From positions 31,157,393 to 31,221,392 of the forward strand of contig OX388350.1 in NCBI GenBank assembly GCA_947579665.1: a stretch of 64,000 bases of DNA. Direction: 5' to 3'. This DNA is from Sympetrum striolatum (lineage: Eukaryota > Arthropoda > Insecta > Odonata > Libellulidae). Shown here piece by piece: positions 48,101 through 59,600 of the stretch (positions within the stretch are counted from its first letter, which is position 1; the number at the start of each line of letters is the position of its first letter). The notes under the pieces are model-generated. The model was not told where the DNA came from and ran no database searches. It saw only the letters and a program-made list of their open reading frames with translations. A program made the position numbers and the translations under genes.

Positions 48101-50017
48101 ATGTGTCTAGTTGATCAGAGGCTCGGTTACCGGAGATGTTTCTTTTTGGTGAAGGGGATGAAGTTGACCTTTTCAACAAACCTCCTCTATGGAGGCATAC
48201 TTTAAATTACTCCAAACATTTCTTAAAACTTCGCAGCTTTAAAGAAACGTCAATAGAGAAGGCATTTCGGGGGAGGCTGTATTCAAATAATCCTAGAAAT
48301 TAGAAACAGTTAGATAAGAAGGCATTCGTTCGAATTTCTCCCGTAGCTTCTCTCAATTTTTTTTTCTTTTAGAGCAAACCGCGTAAAGCCAATTTCTGCC
48401 ACCAGGAAAAAAATTTCCGATTTTTCTCAAAAGCTCGGGTTAGGTTCACGCCTTGGGTGAAGGAGTTCTGTTTATCAGAGCTAAGGAGAGGCGCTCATTT
48501 CTTCTTTAACCAACGGAGCGTGGACGAAGATGAGGAAAGTAAAGTATAGGATTATTTCCAGGGCTTTCCCCTTTATCGCTCCTTCCACATGCTGCCTCTC
48601 CACCCTCGCACGATGAATTAGTCGGGAAGTAAGTGGATCGCCGGAGGCTTGGAGAGAGAGAAGAGTTGAGGGTTTCATTTCCCACCAAGCGTCAGATGAG
48701 AAATAATATAGAAATCGCTGTAGAAAATTCATCAGCCACTTTCTTTGCGGTATCTCGAAATTCAGTTTTTTTCGCACCGAAATCCTTCCCACGTAATCAG
48801 GCAGTTAAGTGATTGATGGAGAAAAAGAAACTAAGGCTACGATAGTAATTTGACGATAGAACATTACTCAATAAGTTTACAGTAATTACTAATCTTCGAG
48901 AACATTTTCCATAAATTATACACCTATATTTATTTGTTTTGCTCTATTTATTTGTTTTACGGTACGTAATTTTCCGAAACCACGAATAAATTGTCTTACC
49001 TACATTTATTTCGCTGAGTTATCTTTTCATGACTTTAATAAGACAACATTTTATATGTCTGTCCTCGAACGTCCCCTTTCTTCACAGAGGTTCTTCAGCT
49101 AAGGATTCTTATATTTCTTCTCTTTACATAGGATTCAACTCTTTTTGATGTAACAAAGTTTCGAATTTTCTGTTATTCTCTATACAATATTTTATACGTA
49201 CTAATGTTTGGAATTTTCTTATATCTATAAATCCGTATGTTTATGCTTGATGTGCATATTTGCTTTCATCCTTATTAACTGTCTTGATCTATATTAATTC
49301 AATTTTTTACCAACAGCTTGAACGTAAAATAGAACGTTTAAGTCTTAATTTCCTCCAAACAATGACGTATACATATATGATTTTTTCTTTTGTTGATCAA
49401 TTGTGACAATAAAAAGCAACAAATTCAACGACATCTTGTGTCAAAAGGAAACATTAGAGAGAGGCATACATACAGATCGATTAGGAATTAGGTAAAATTC
49501 TAGCTTGAATTCCAACTATGAAACAAACTCTGGCGTTCTTGAAGATTTTCCCCATGATTGAAGGTTTCAGATATAAATGGCATCCAAATAAAATGAATTT
49601 ATTCAACTACTTCATCATCTACCTATACTTGTATTTTATTGAGCGAACGTATAGAACTTAAATGAAAACAGGAATAATTTCGTGAACTTCAGCATTATCA
49701 ACTCAATAACATATTAATTCCACATAAAATTTTACCAGAAAATTAACTGAATTAATTTATTCTTGTATTACTCATGGAGAATACAAGTTACGATACGTTA
49801 CGAAGTTACATCAGGAATTATTGAATTCATCTTGAACGGTACCTTAGTTACCATTGTGACGTAAGTTAAATATTTTATCATATTTTTTATCAGATTGACA
49901 GATAACCTTTGTAGACACCTCTCTCACAGTAAAAGTTGAAGTAGTATAATTATAATAAGATAATTATTACATTTTAACCAAAGCAAGTACTCGGAACTCA
50001 ACAAAGATAAGGAAAAT

Positions 50018-50056
50018 ACATCAAACGTGAAGTTTTACCGTGTATACGTTTGATGT
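50018..50056. repeat. 11-bp perfect inverted repeat
   Basis: ACATCAAACGT (50018-50028) and ACGTTTGATGT (50046-50056) surround a 17-nt loop. Role unknown. Confidence 0.6.
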
Positions 50057-50853
50057 GAGGTACTATCGATGTTATTCGTAATATACTGCCTCAATTCCAA
50101 ACAGAGACACGCTCAATTTGAAATCCTTTTAAAGAGAGTAAGCTTCTAACACGAATGGGAATAATGAAGCTGATTTTCCATTATTAGCACTCTGGTTACA
50201 CCATTCTCAAAATTAAAGTTCAGGTACTAATAGTTCAAGCGTAATTAGATCACCTGTATAATTACAGTAGTCGACAGAAGGTTCAATTAAGAAAAAAATC
50301 CAAACACCAACCTCGTAATTCAACACAGTTAATTTAAACAGAATTAAAGCAAGTTTATTTTTTAGTACAATAAGTACTATTGATATTCTGTTTGTTTCAG
50401 TAAATTTGAAATTTAAAATAATTATAATTTTCGTATTTTTCGTACATCAACAGAGGAATATCGGAAAGGAACTCATTGGAAACAAATATAATATTAAAAA
50501 TCTGCGAATTTTACACAATAATCAGGACTGAGAAGATAAAATTTGACTGAAAAATCATACTATGAATTTTCCATTTAACTCTTAACTGAAGCAAGGAAAG
50601 AGTTGAGCAGACGCACGACCGTATGCAAAACAGTCAGAGAGAAGGGATAACATTTTCATAATGTGAGGTACCGCATTAATTTACTTAAGCTCATTTTACA
50701 GGGACACGTTTTAAACTCCTCCCTTCTTCCAGCCTTTCCCAGTACACAGCATTTCATCTCCTAAACTTTTGTTCCTCAAAAAACTTACATTGAGACAATT
50801 TTAGAACAGAAAACACAGGCAGACGAGTTAGCTTTTTCCTCCTTCCTCTTTAA

Positions 50854-51090
50854 ATGGAGTTTCACCATCGAGAGTTTCATTCCTATTGCATTTTATCAGC
50901 CATAGTCTTACTGTGTTTTAACGGTGATTATGGATCCATTACTAAGTATCCGGAAGATATAGACGAAGGAAAATATTTCGACAACGTTCTATTGAAAGTT
51001 CATATTTCTAAGATCGATAATGGTGAATATACATCAACCCTCATCACTATATCTAGACGTAGCGTCTTGCATTCAGATCTGCTGCTTTGA
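50854..51090 (+). CDS. Possible small secreted protein, unconfirmed
   Basis: A 78-codon frame starts at an ATG (context TTTAAATGG, A at -3 and G at +4) and ends at TGA. The N-terminus reads as a signal peptide: charged residues, then SYCILSAIVLLCFNG as a hydrophobic core. The rest is hydrophilic and acidic (ITKYPEDIDEGKYFDN, then KIDNGEYTS) with a basic SRRS near the end. TKY-IDE and NGEYT recall, only faintly, the N-terminal part of insect chemosensory (OS-D) proteins, but the four conserved cysteines are absent, so I do not assign the family. No TATA box, intron or polyadenylation signal is clearly associated. It is the one frame in the window whose architecture looks protein-like and not compositional, but it may still be chance. 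Confidence 0.2.
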   Translation: MEFHHREFHSYCILSAIVLLCFNGDYGSITKYPEDIDEGKYFDNVLLKVHISKIDNGEYTSTLITISRRSVLHSDLLL

Positions 51091-52915
51091 TTGAAGAGAT
51101 TTTCTTTAGTATTTTTTAGAATATTTCTGAACCATTTTCCTCATTCTAAAGATACGATTCCCCGTCGGCATCGGATAAATAGATGGAGAGAGAAAAAATT
51201 CATTCATTTTAGGTTCATATTCAGGTAATATTGATACTTAAAATAGGATTTTGAGTACCATGAGTTATATAAGTTCAATGATCTGAATCTCTAGTTCAAT
51301 TACTTCGGCCTTCACTTGGTGGAACTTCATCTTAAAATATCGTAGAATAAGATAAAAATAAACCATGACTTTATTCCAAAAAATTTCAAACAGAAGAAAA
51401 ATCTGGTTTACAGTCATAGTTTGTTTTTATCTTATGTGGAATAATCTGAATTTCATCCTTTAGAAAATACTTGATACCTGCTTTAAATTCATATATTCAT
51501 ATCTATAAAATAAGTTTGTTAGGTCTCCCCGGTTCTGGTAACTTAATAATTTCAATAAGTTTAAGATTAACAACGTATGCATTAGTATCTAGGATTTCTT
51601 AATCAATATTGAATATTCGTCCCATCAAATGAGAATTTTGTAAGCTCCGAACATCAATTGGAGGAGTAGGAATAGGACAGGCATGGATAGAGTTGAAAAG
51701 CAGAGTAGAGGAACCGGATTATATTGCACGAGGGAATCACACGCAGAAACTAAAGCTGAGGAAATAAAGAAATTACATCGCCAAGTATTCTTATATAAAT
51801 AGAGTGATCAAAGAATGAAATAAGGTTCCTGATGATATCTACAACCCCTTACCGAAAGATAATATAGTTTAGAAGATAATATACATTGGAGTTTAAAAGT
51901 AGAATCTTTAGTTTTTGTAATTAAATGGATTGAATATTGTTATGTGTTGCATTATTTGGATAAATTTAAACGTGACGATGTGAAAATGATTACGTTATAT
52001 TTTGGCCTAAAAAGCAACATTGTAAACTGTAAAACGTGGTTTTTGTGTTTAGAGGATATATTTTGGTGGAGGTACCGGGAAAATGTCTGTTTTAAAATAT
52101 TTGTGTGTATGTATATGTTATTATTATTAGAATATTTGTATGATTTACGTTGTTCATAGAACAAGGTTGGGGCTGCCACCAGAAGAAACTCTACTTGCAG
52201 CGTATATAATAATAAATAAATTGAGAAAATGTCAACTTCCTTTCAAGTCAAAATTTGAATTCGTATTTTTCAGTAAATATACCTGATTCCGATGTGTATA
52301 TGAGAGAAGATCAGAGAGTAAGCATTCGGCCGAGATATGACGAGGCTCTTTTCTTCCCATAATGGTCCGACTCGGCTTCCTATGAAACATGAGAGAATTC
52401 CGCAAGATTTATAGATAGGCTCAAATGACCTTCCCGGGGCAAACGGAGTATTCGCGCGTCTACAATGTCTTTTCTCGTACTTATTTGATAGCTCGACCTA
52501 GATTCCGCCATCCAGAATTCAATGTGATAAAGCCAAACTTCCCATTAATGAGGACACGTATTACATGTTGTACCTTTTCTGAAATCGGGGAGTGCCATCG
52601 AAGATGTGAACCTTGAGAAATTGTGATTTTGTGCGTGAAGAATTGAAGAAAGAGATAATGAGTATAACGCCTCCTCCGATATAATTTCTCTTCCTTGTCT
52701 TTGCTTTCGTAAAGTGCAAGCTTTCCTCGTCAGGTGCACTGAAGAATGAACAACAAAGAGATCCTTGCTGCATATTCCAAAAATTTGTTCTGAAAGGTTC
52801 TCAGGCGTGTCTACAATGGTTTTGTATTACAATCCCTTTATATTACGTGTATAATCCGTACAATAGAAGCTTGTACACGGCAAATTTGCGTACTAAGACG
52901 ACCCACATCAGTTAA
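51091..52915. other. AT-rich non-coding DNA
   Basis: No feature recognised. A mildly GC-richer stretch at 52320-52620 has short frames only. Confidence 0.5.
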
Positions 52916-52949
<34 letters not shown>

Positions 52950-53030
52950 TTTATTAATCCAGAGACATACATAGGCATGTATAGGACAAGTCAATCAACA
53001 TATTCACAGACAGTCAATACATAATGAAAG
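52916..53030 (-). mobile_element. Retroposon 3' end with (ATT)n tail
   Basis: On the minus strand a body segment reads TGTCTCTGGATTAATAAAT (ending 52952) directly followed by about twelve ATT units (52916-52951). The abrupt change from unique sequence to a pure trinucleotide run is the usual look of a LINE or SINE 3' end in arthropods. How far the body extends past 53030 cannot be determined; no tRNA-like head or reverse-transcriptase frame is seen. Confidence 0.45.
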
Positions 53031-54949
53031 AAAGCAGATATTTTTATAAATTTTTATAGTTAAATGGATTAAATATGGATATATTGTATATGAAATCGGT
53101 TAGGCGATATGGTTTGAAAACTTGCACGAAATGATTCATTAAATTTCTTTAAAAAAAATCTTAGACAACTATTTTCCCCTTTCTTAGCAAATCTTCGGAA
53201 GCTAAGTTTGTTTTTTTTTCCTTATTTTCTCATTTATATATTCATATTTATAAAATAATTTAACGGTAAGACTAGCATATTCGAAACAAATTTCAAGACT
53301 AAACGAAAAAATTATATTTACGCCATATACAACCATGTTTCTCCATTAAAATTTTTAATTCAAAGAAAAATAATTTGAGGATAATCTTATTTATACTAAT
53401 GGAAAAAACTCAGGTATAGAAACAAACGGACCGCTAAACGCATTCAGCCAGTTGTAATATTATTTGATCTTTCGTTATTATAAGAGCATAAAAATGTATA
53501 GGCATTCAAAATATTACAAAGAAAGAAGACACAACATTATAAAATATTATAATTCCGAATCAGTTTAAAAGTGAAACACCAGTTCTTCCATTCTTTGAAA
53601 ATAAATGTGATTTAAATTACGTTTTATAGATTTGACTAGGCACATCTGCCTGCGTCTGATCAAATTTGCAAGACGTTAGTAATCACTATGGTGTATCTAT
53701 TTGTCTTTAGATAATTAAAGCAAATACTAGCAAGGCGATTTTAATACATTAAACAGTGTGCGAATGAGAATACGTTATTAAATATCCTGTGCACACTATA
53801 TCACTTTGAATGAATGAATTCTACCATCTACTGTCTCAAACACATACTTCACAATAACAAGAAGATATTTAGGGTGAGTTCTCTCCTATGACAGCTAATT
53901 AATTAATTATAGTAAGTGCAGGTTTCTACGGGAGATGAGGTCCAAGAGCTGTAACTGTCAATCTCTAGGAAATAGAAAAATGGCAGATAATATTAGAAAG
54001 CTTTTCATTATTATCAACAGTTTTTTCTTTTAATTCTAACAAGTTTAATGTTTGATTTTCTTTGATTTGTAAAAATTTCAAGGCACAACTCATATTAACT
54101 TTCACAAAGAAATATCTGACTTTCAGCATTAATATGAATGACGTTCTCATAAAAAGAGTAAATTATCCACAGAATTTAAATTAAGCTCCGGATATGAAAA
54201 ACGGGTAAAATTTCGCCACCTAATCATCACCTCCGACGAGGAAAAATTTTGCTACCATACCGAGGTCAGGTAAGACGGATTTCATTACGTATACGTAATT
54301 TCTCCGTTCTAAACTTCATCAAAATCGAATTATCTTCACCGACAAAGAATGAGGATAGTTCTAACTTGCGGAAAGAATCCGTAAAGTATCCAAACCAAAA
54401 CGTATTTACCAGAGTACCGCATCCGTTGACTCATTCGCACGATCAAATATCCTCTTCATATCTTCGATATGGAATTTCTGGACTGTGACAGTGATAGCGA
54501 CAGCATACTTAGCTTAAAAACGGCGATTTTAAAGAGTTAAGGCCCAAAAAAACTAAAACAATCCAACGAAGCAGCCGTACATCCAGACCCAGCTGCGCGG
54601 ACCCGGATCGTGCAGCGCGATTGTAAAATCAAGTTTATTTTCGTGGTTGGCAACGTTTATAAAGGATTTCTGCTGGATATTCTTGATCTGTTTTCACCCA
54701 ATACTCTGGTGTAATTTCCTGCTGCACATATTTTTAAAACAAAAGATATCGACTACTTTATGTCAAATTTTGTCTGAAAAAAGCGTCCGCCATTTTGTGA
54801 TGGAACACCACACAAATATTGACCAATATCCTTGAAACTGATAGATAGTATAGATAAATATCGAATATAATGTTTTTTATTCTACTAAATTCCTTCCACA
54901 AGTCCACTATTAGCTTAATTTATAAGATTTTCGAAGAAAAATAAAATCG
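53031..54949. other. AT-rich non-coding DNA
   Basis: A short GC-richer patch at 54560-54620 (CCCAGCTGCGCGGACCCGG) is the only departure from background. No gene called. Confidence 0.45.
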
Positions 54950-55610
54950 GGCGTGTTTTTGGAAATTTAGTCATGTTTGACCCTTCGTATCTAAGTAACG
55001 CATACGATTTATGAAAAATGATTTACCTCTCCATGATTAGCAATCATTTGTCTGTATATATGCAGAGTTTCAAGTTGGTATCTCAATAAAAGCAATTTTG
55101 GACTTTTGTCCGGCTTTTTTCGATTTTGGACCACTGTGCGCCGATCCGCAAACATTGTCAGGTAGCCATTGTGAGACGTGAAAACAAAGAACGGGATCAA
55201 AGTGGTTAGCAAAGCATGATGATTCCCTGACATTCATTTGTCCACTTACGCCCATTACACTTTGTTTAGAGCTGGATGCAATGTCTCCTTCCGCGTTCTT
55301 TTCACATTTGGAAGGGCTTCGGATGAATCCCACGCCGGCACCCGGTTGATCTTCTTTTGTCTGAGATGTAATAACAATACCGTATCGTCAACCTTGACCC
55401 CGTGCGACAAAAATAAGCCGCTAATAACCAAGCAGACGTAAGAGATGATTAAAAAGTTAATGGGATTTCGGGATAATTTTGAAAAACATCCGACCACCAG
55501 ACACGTAATCCCGTAAGAAAAGATTTTACGGGAATAATACAAATTTTTGAGCCTCGCTTTATGAAGCGACAGTGGGGAAATTAACTAAATTTGACCCTTT
55601 GTTAATAACC
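54950..55610 (-). pseudogene. Possible decayed transposon segment, unidentified
   Basis: A GC-balanced core (55085-55445) is open in two overlapping minus frames (55255-55542 and 55070-55333), as if one coding region were broken by a frameshift near 55300. Product segments such as SHGVKVDDTVLLLHLRQKK and FHVSQWLPDNVCGS look protein-like, but I cannot match them to a family. Both sides carry a related word (TAGTCATGTTTGACCCTT at 54970 and AACTAAATTTGACCCTTTG at 55579) in the same orientation, about 610 bp apart. This could be a remnant of a larger element with internal repeats. Identity and boundaries are uncertain. Confidence 0.25.
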
Positions 55611-57559
55611 TGAATTATGGATTTTTAACTTGAAAAACCTTTACAATATGAAACTGCAATTCATCTAGTTCTCATTAGCTATTATGCGTGAAGATATCAT
55701 ATTCATATAACATGTATTGAAATGTGAAACGTACTATCTATTTAACAATCTAAATTTTTACTGTAATAAACTATTCAGTTTTCTTCATGAATTAATATTA
55801 ATTGAGATGAAATTCAAAAATAATGAAGTATTACGATAATATATTTCAATAGCCACGTAAATAATCATATCCTATCAGTAATTTGCAATGACAATCATTT
55901 TCATTAAAATTCTACGCCACATTTTTTCAGTTAAGGTATCAGAAAATGACCTAATTTTAGTTAAATATTTGAAATTCATTAAATAAATTGCTGCACACAA
56001 ATTAAATGCTCCTGTGTTTAAAACATGCATTTTATTATTCATTTAAAAGTTTGAAATGTAAATATTTAGGTAGAAAATGTATTTATGGACATAAATTAAT
56101 AAACTAATAAAATATCATTCTACGGTATTATTAAAATAACATTAATAGATTAATTAATAAAATTAGTTACGTAATATTTATTATTTCATTTCCATGTAGT
56201 CATATTAATTTCAAAAGCATGAAGAAACGGGTTTCATTAAATTCTGAGGAAGATTATCGACCAAGAATCAAACAGAAAGAAAGGCTCTTGATTAATTAAG
56301 CTAAGAAACTCCGAATAAAATCAAGTTTTTTACTTAACCCTAAAAACTTACTACTACTGAACGTCGATCAGATTTCAAATAATGTTGACAGGTGTGATTA
56401 ATTGAGGTAACCACACTTCGACCTTTTCAGCTGAGAATTTTTCCCCCAGAATGAAAGCAGGATAAGTAAGCAGCCCTTTAACTTACTTTGCTTGGGAAAC
56501 AAAAGGGCGTTCGCAAACAAGATAGGTGGAAGTAGGCGACCTTGAGTTGAGCTCGGTAAGCTGGATAAAAGTTGCAGTGGAAAGACTCCATTTTGAGACG
56601 AGATTTGCACCTTCGAAGTATATAATTTTGCGTTTGGCGAAAAGAGGCCGAATTTCGTGAGATAGAATAAGTGAAGATCTAAAGAAAAGCGGGAGGCTGG
56701 GCTTTGTTGTATAGAACTCCTTTATAATCTTAAGACTGAATAAGCTCCAAGATAAAAGGACCAGAAAGTTTGCTTGAAAGAGATGTAGCATTAAAGGTCA
56801 ATTTTTACGCTTATAGTTTTTAACTGAACAGAATTTTCATTTTTCCCTAGTCTATTAAAAATATTTCACATTAGATATTTATATCCATAAGTATATATAT
56901 ATTAAATTTTCCATATATTTTATGGACATACATCTCACTGTGTTTCCGTAATTCTCATCAAGATATACATGAAGTGTTTGGAAAACTAGAAAAAAAATCA
57001 TTCCTTCAGGTGTTCCCTCACCTCGTGTTGCGACCAAAACCCACCAGAAAATCTTCCGCACACATTATGACTATTTTGCAGATTACAAATAAGCAGATAT
57101 TTTCAATTATTGTATTACATCAAGGTTTTAAATTTGCTTTAAATTTCTATGTCCCAACTTAAAAATTAGTTTCTCAATCAGATTCAATCACGATTTCTTT
57201 AAAATACTTAGCGCTTTCAGGTTTAAGGCTAAGAGTTTTTAAGGCAATGATTTTAATGTAATAATAATAAAATTAAATGTTTCATTTAATTAATTCTGTT
57301 ACTGTTTACGACCAATTTGCTACGGCGGAATTATGCTGACTTTAATTTACTGGTTTAAACTAGTTTTTATTGAAGATACTCGTCTTCAGAGTAAATGAAG
57401 GAATAAAATGAAGCTATAAAAAATTATCCGAACATAACTCCATCCTTTTACAATAAACTATCTATTTAAAGTGATCCCCAACTAATAACAAAACTTATAT
57501 AAATAAATAACCCCTGACTTAGGCTTCCAGTATCAATAACGCCACCATAAATGACTCTC
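55611..57559. other. Very AT-rich non-coding DNA
   Basis: The stretch 55740-56220 is among the most AT-rich in the window. TGAAGATACTCGTCTTCA at 57371-57388 is a perfect 6+6 inverted repeat. No gene recognised. Confidence 0.5.
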
Positions 57560-57960
57560 TGTTTTTCCTCGCACATTGCAGTATAAAGCTGAGGGATTCT
57601 CGATGAAATAGAGGGATTACTCCATCACTGAGTACAATGCGAGCTATCTATCACAAAAGCTATTGACGCAGGCTAGATCACCCGTACATACACGACTAGG
57701 GGAGAAAAGACGAGTTCCGGGAATGGCAGGGAGGGAGCTAATGAGGAGTAAGTTAGAGTCCTCAGCGGTGCGAGCGATGTTCCCGCGACTCCCTCTGTCG
57801 CCCTGCTGAGTAATTAAACTACAGGACCCGCGCCGCTTTGGTTAAAAGGTTATTGCTTCGACGGTGCCATCCTTCTTCTCTCTCCCTCATCCTACCGTTG
57901 TGCGACAAAGGGAATCGTCCCATCACTCACAAAGGTTCCCTCAAACAACCAAACATATAT
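57560..57960. other. GC-richer island, possible regulatory DNA
   Basis: CpG-containing, relatively GC-rich sequence (for example 57770-57840 with CGGTGCGAGCGATG, CCCGCGACTCC and CCCGCGCCGC), followed by a CT-rich stretch at 57868-57892. A plus frame (57838-58134) overlaps its end without a known domain. AGGAGTAAGTTAG at 57741 contains a donor-like GTAAGT. Promoter, exon or enhancer cannot be told apart from sequence alone. Confidence 0.25.
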
Positions 57961-59372
57961 ACACTTCCGCAATCTATTTTCCGATCCTGCTTCCTTTTCT
58001 TCTTTTATGCCGAGATAGTGATTTTCCAGCAAACATTTGAGACGAATCGTTCATTCCATACCTCTCCATTCACTGAAAATCTTCTATTACACCAATTAAA
58101 ATTTTCCCCATGCCATACGCCTCTGGCGGCTTGAATAGTATATGTCTAAATCTAAATACTTTGAAAAGATACAGGATAGGTATATTTGTATATGAAAGGA
58201 CTCATTGCATCATCATAATCTCTGGAGTATTTCCTTTTTCTCCAATGTTAACATGCTATGATTAGTGGTATTTTAAGAACCAGTATATTAACATGTATTG
58301 ATATATCTATTCAGTATTTTAGTAGCAGATTAATAAATTGTACCTGTGGCGATAATAATCCAGGGAATATCAACGTTATCAATTCCACTATCAATATGGT
58401 GCACACATGGAATAAACCAATATTCCGGTGAAAACATCAACACGTATAATAACGCTACTTTAAAAAAAAACTATGCACGTAAGAATTCTTTACAACAGGA
58501 AATAGAAAGAACAAAATCCCGAATTTTTCTTTAACTAGATATCAATATACTGGATTCCTCAATCCCTTCTGTATTACTTCGTATACTTTCTAGGTTAGGG
58601 ATAAAGAGAGTCTGCAGCTAATTTATTCCATTGTTTTAAGATGCTGTTAGCAAATTATTGTTTCCAATGTACCTCTTCGCGCATCAATCAAGTGAGGTAT
58701 TTGTTCCTTTTTGATTATCAATAACTAGGAAGGCTGCTTCCCAAATTCCCAATAGATTCGTTCCTAAAACTTTCGAAAGAAAGGAGAAAGTGAAGTGAAA
58801 TTAACTCGGAACGTGCTTTAAAGGGTTCGAGGTCATCTGGGCATGGCGAGTGTTAGAAGCGATAACAGAAAATGAGATACTTAAGTGTAATCAAAGGAAT
58901 TTAGGTAGTTGGTTCATTACGTAGATGGAACAGAAACATAATAATAGGCAGTATTATCCGTGAATTTATGGTGAGAAAACTGAGAAAGTTAACTGAGGAG
59001 AAGATTGGGCTAAAAAGGGTTGTGCTGGAGGTGAATAGCTACCACATACGTATTCATAACAGTAACCCGAACAGTTAATTATGTGATGTGATATCTCTAT
59101 GGACGTACGTATGAATTTCTTTCTTAAATTTCCAGTGTATTTTATTTTATCACATTGGTCCGTAGTTATTACATCATAACTCATAGACTTATCTCTCCTA
59201 AATTTCTGTTCTTCCAGCAGCCACAGAATAATTTTTAAGGCAAAAGACAACGAAATGATGTATAAAACGATACTCTCATTTTTTCTACCAGTATTCCCCT
59301 GCGTCATTTTAAACTCTTCGTCAAATTAGCAATAATCTCCTTAACGTTGGATTTGGGAACTATTTTCCCGTC
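57961..59372. other. AT-rich non-coding DNA
   Basis: No feature recognised. Confidence 0.5.
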
Positions 59373-59600
59373 CCTAGGACGACCTTTTTTTCGAAAAATT
59401 TGGTCTAAAAACAGGCGTGCGTCTTATTCAGTGGTATATTTTTTCAAACTATTTCCTCAACTGCAACGCATGTCTACGTAAATCAACACTGTATGGAGCT
59501 CGTTGAAAATAATTTCTCCATTTCTTGTTATCGCGCCTGTTGCCTTTGCGCTTCTTGTTTTGCACTTGTTTAATTAGGTTTACATTGGTTTCACGAATTT
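59373..59600 (+). mobile_element. Possible pogo/Tigger-like transposon end
   Basis: CCTAGGACGACC, a T run, AATTTGGTCTAAAAACAGG and then CGTGCGTCTTATTCAGTGG resemble the ends of pogo-type (Tc1/mariner superfamily) elements, in which a GTGCGTCTTAT word near the terminus is common, from memory. The 150 bp downstream are GC-richer than background and could be the 5' untranslated part of such an element. No transposase frame (helix-turn-helix plus DDE) and no opposite terminus are found, so only a fragment would remain. Confidence 0.3.

Larger units (their letters stand above)
46321..50853. other. AT-rich non-coding DNA with one GC-richer patch
   Basis: The stretch 48480-48690 is richer in GC and open on minus (48481-48792, 103 codons) without a recognisable domain. 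The rest is unremarkable. Confidence 0.45.

Noticed and set aside
57345..57390. Word order resembling the CGAAACCGGTCG repeat family (GGTTTAAACTAG, then TGAAGATACTCGTCTTCA)
   Set aside because: Only loosely similar; the core and the AAGTTA-ending block of the two real copies are missing.
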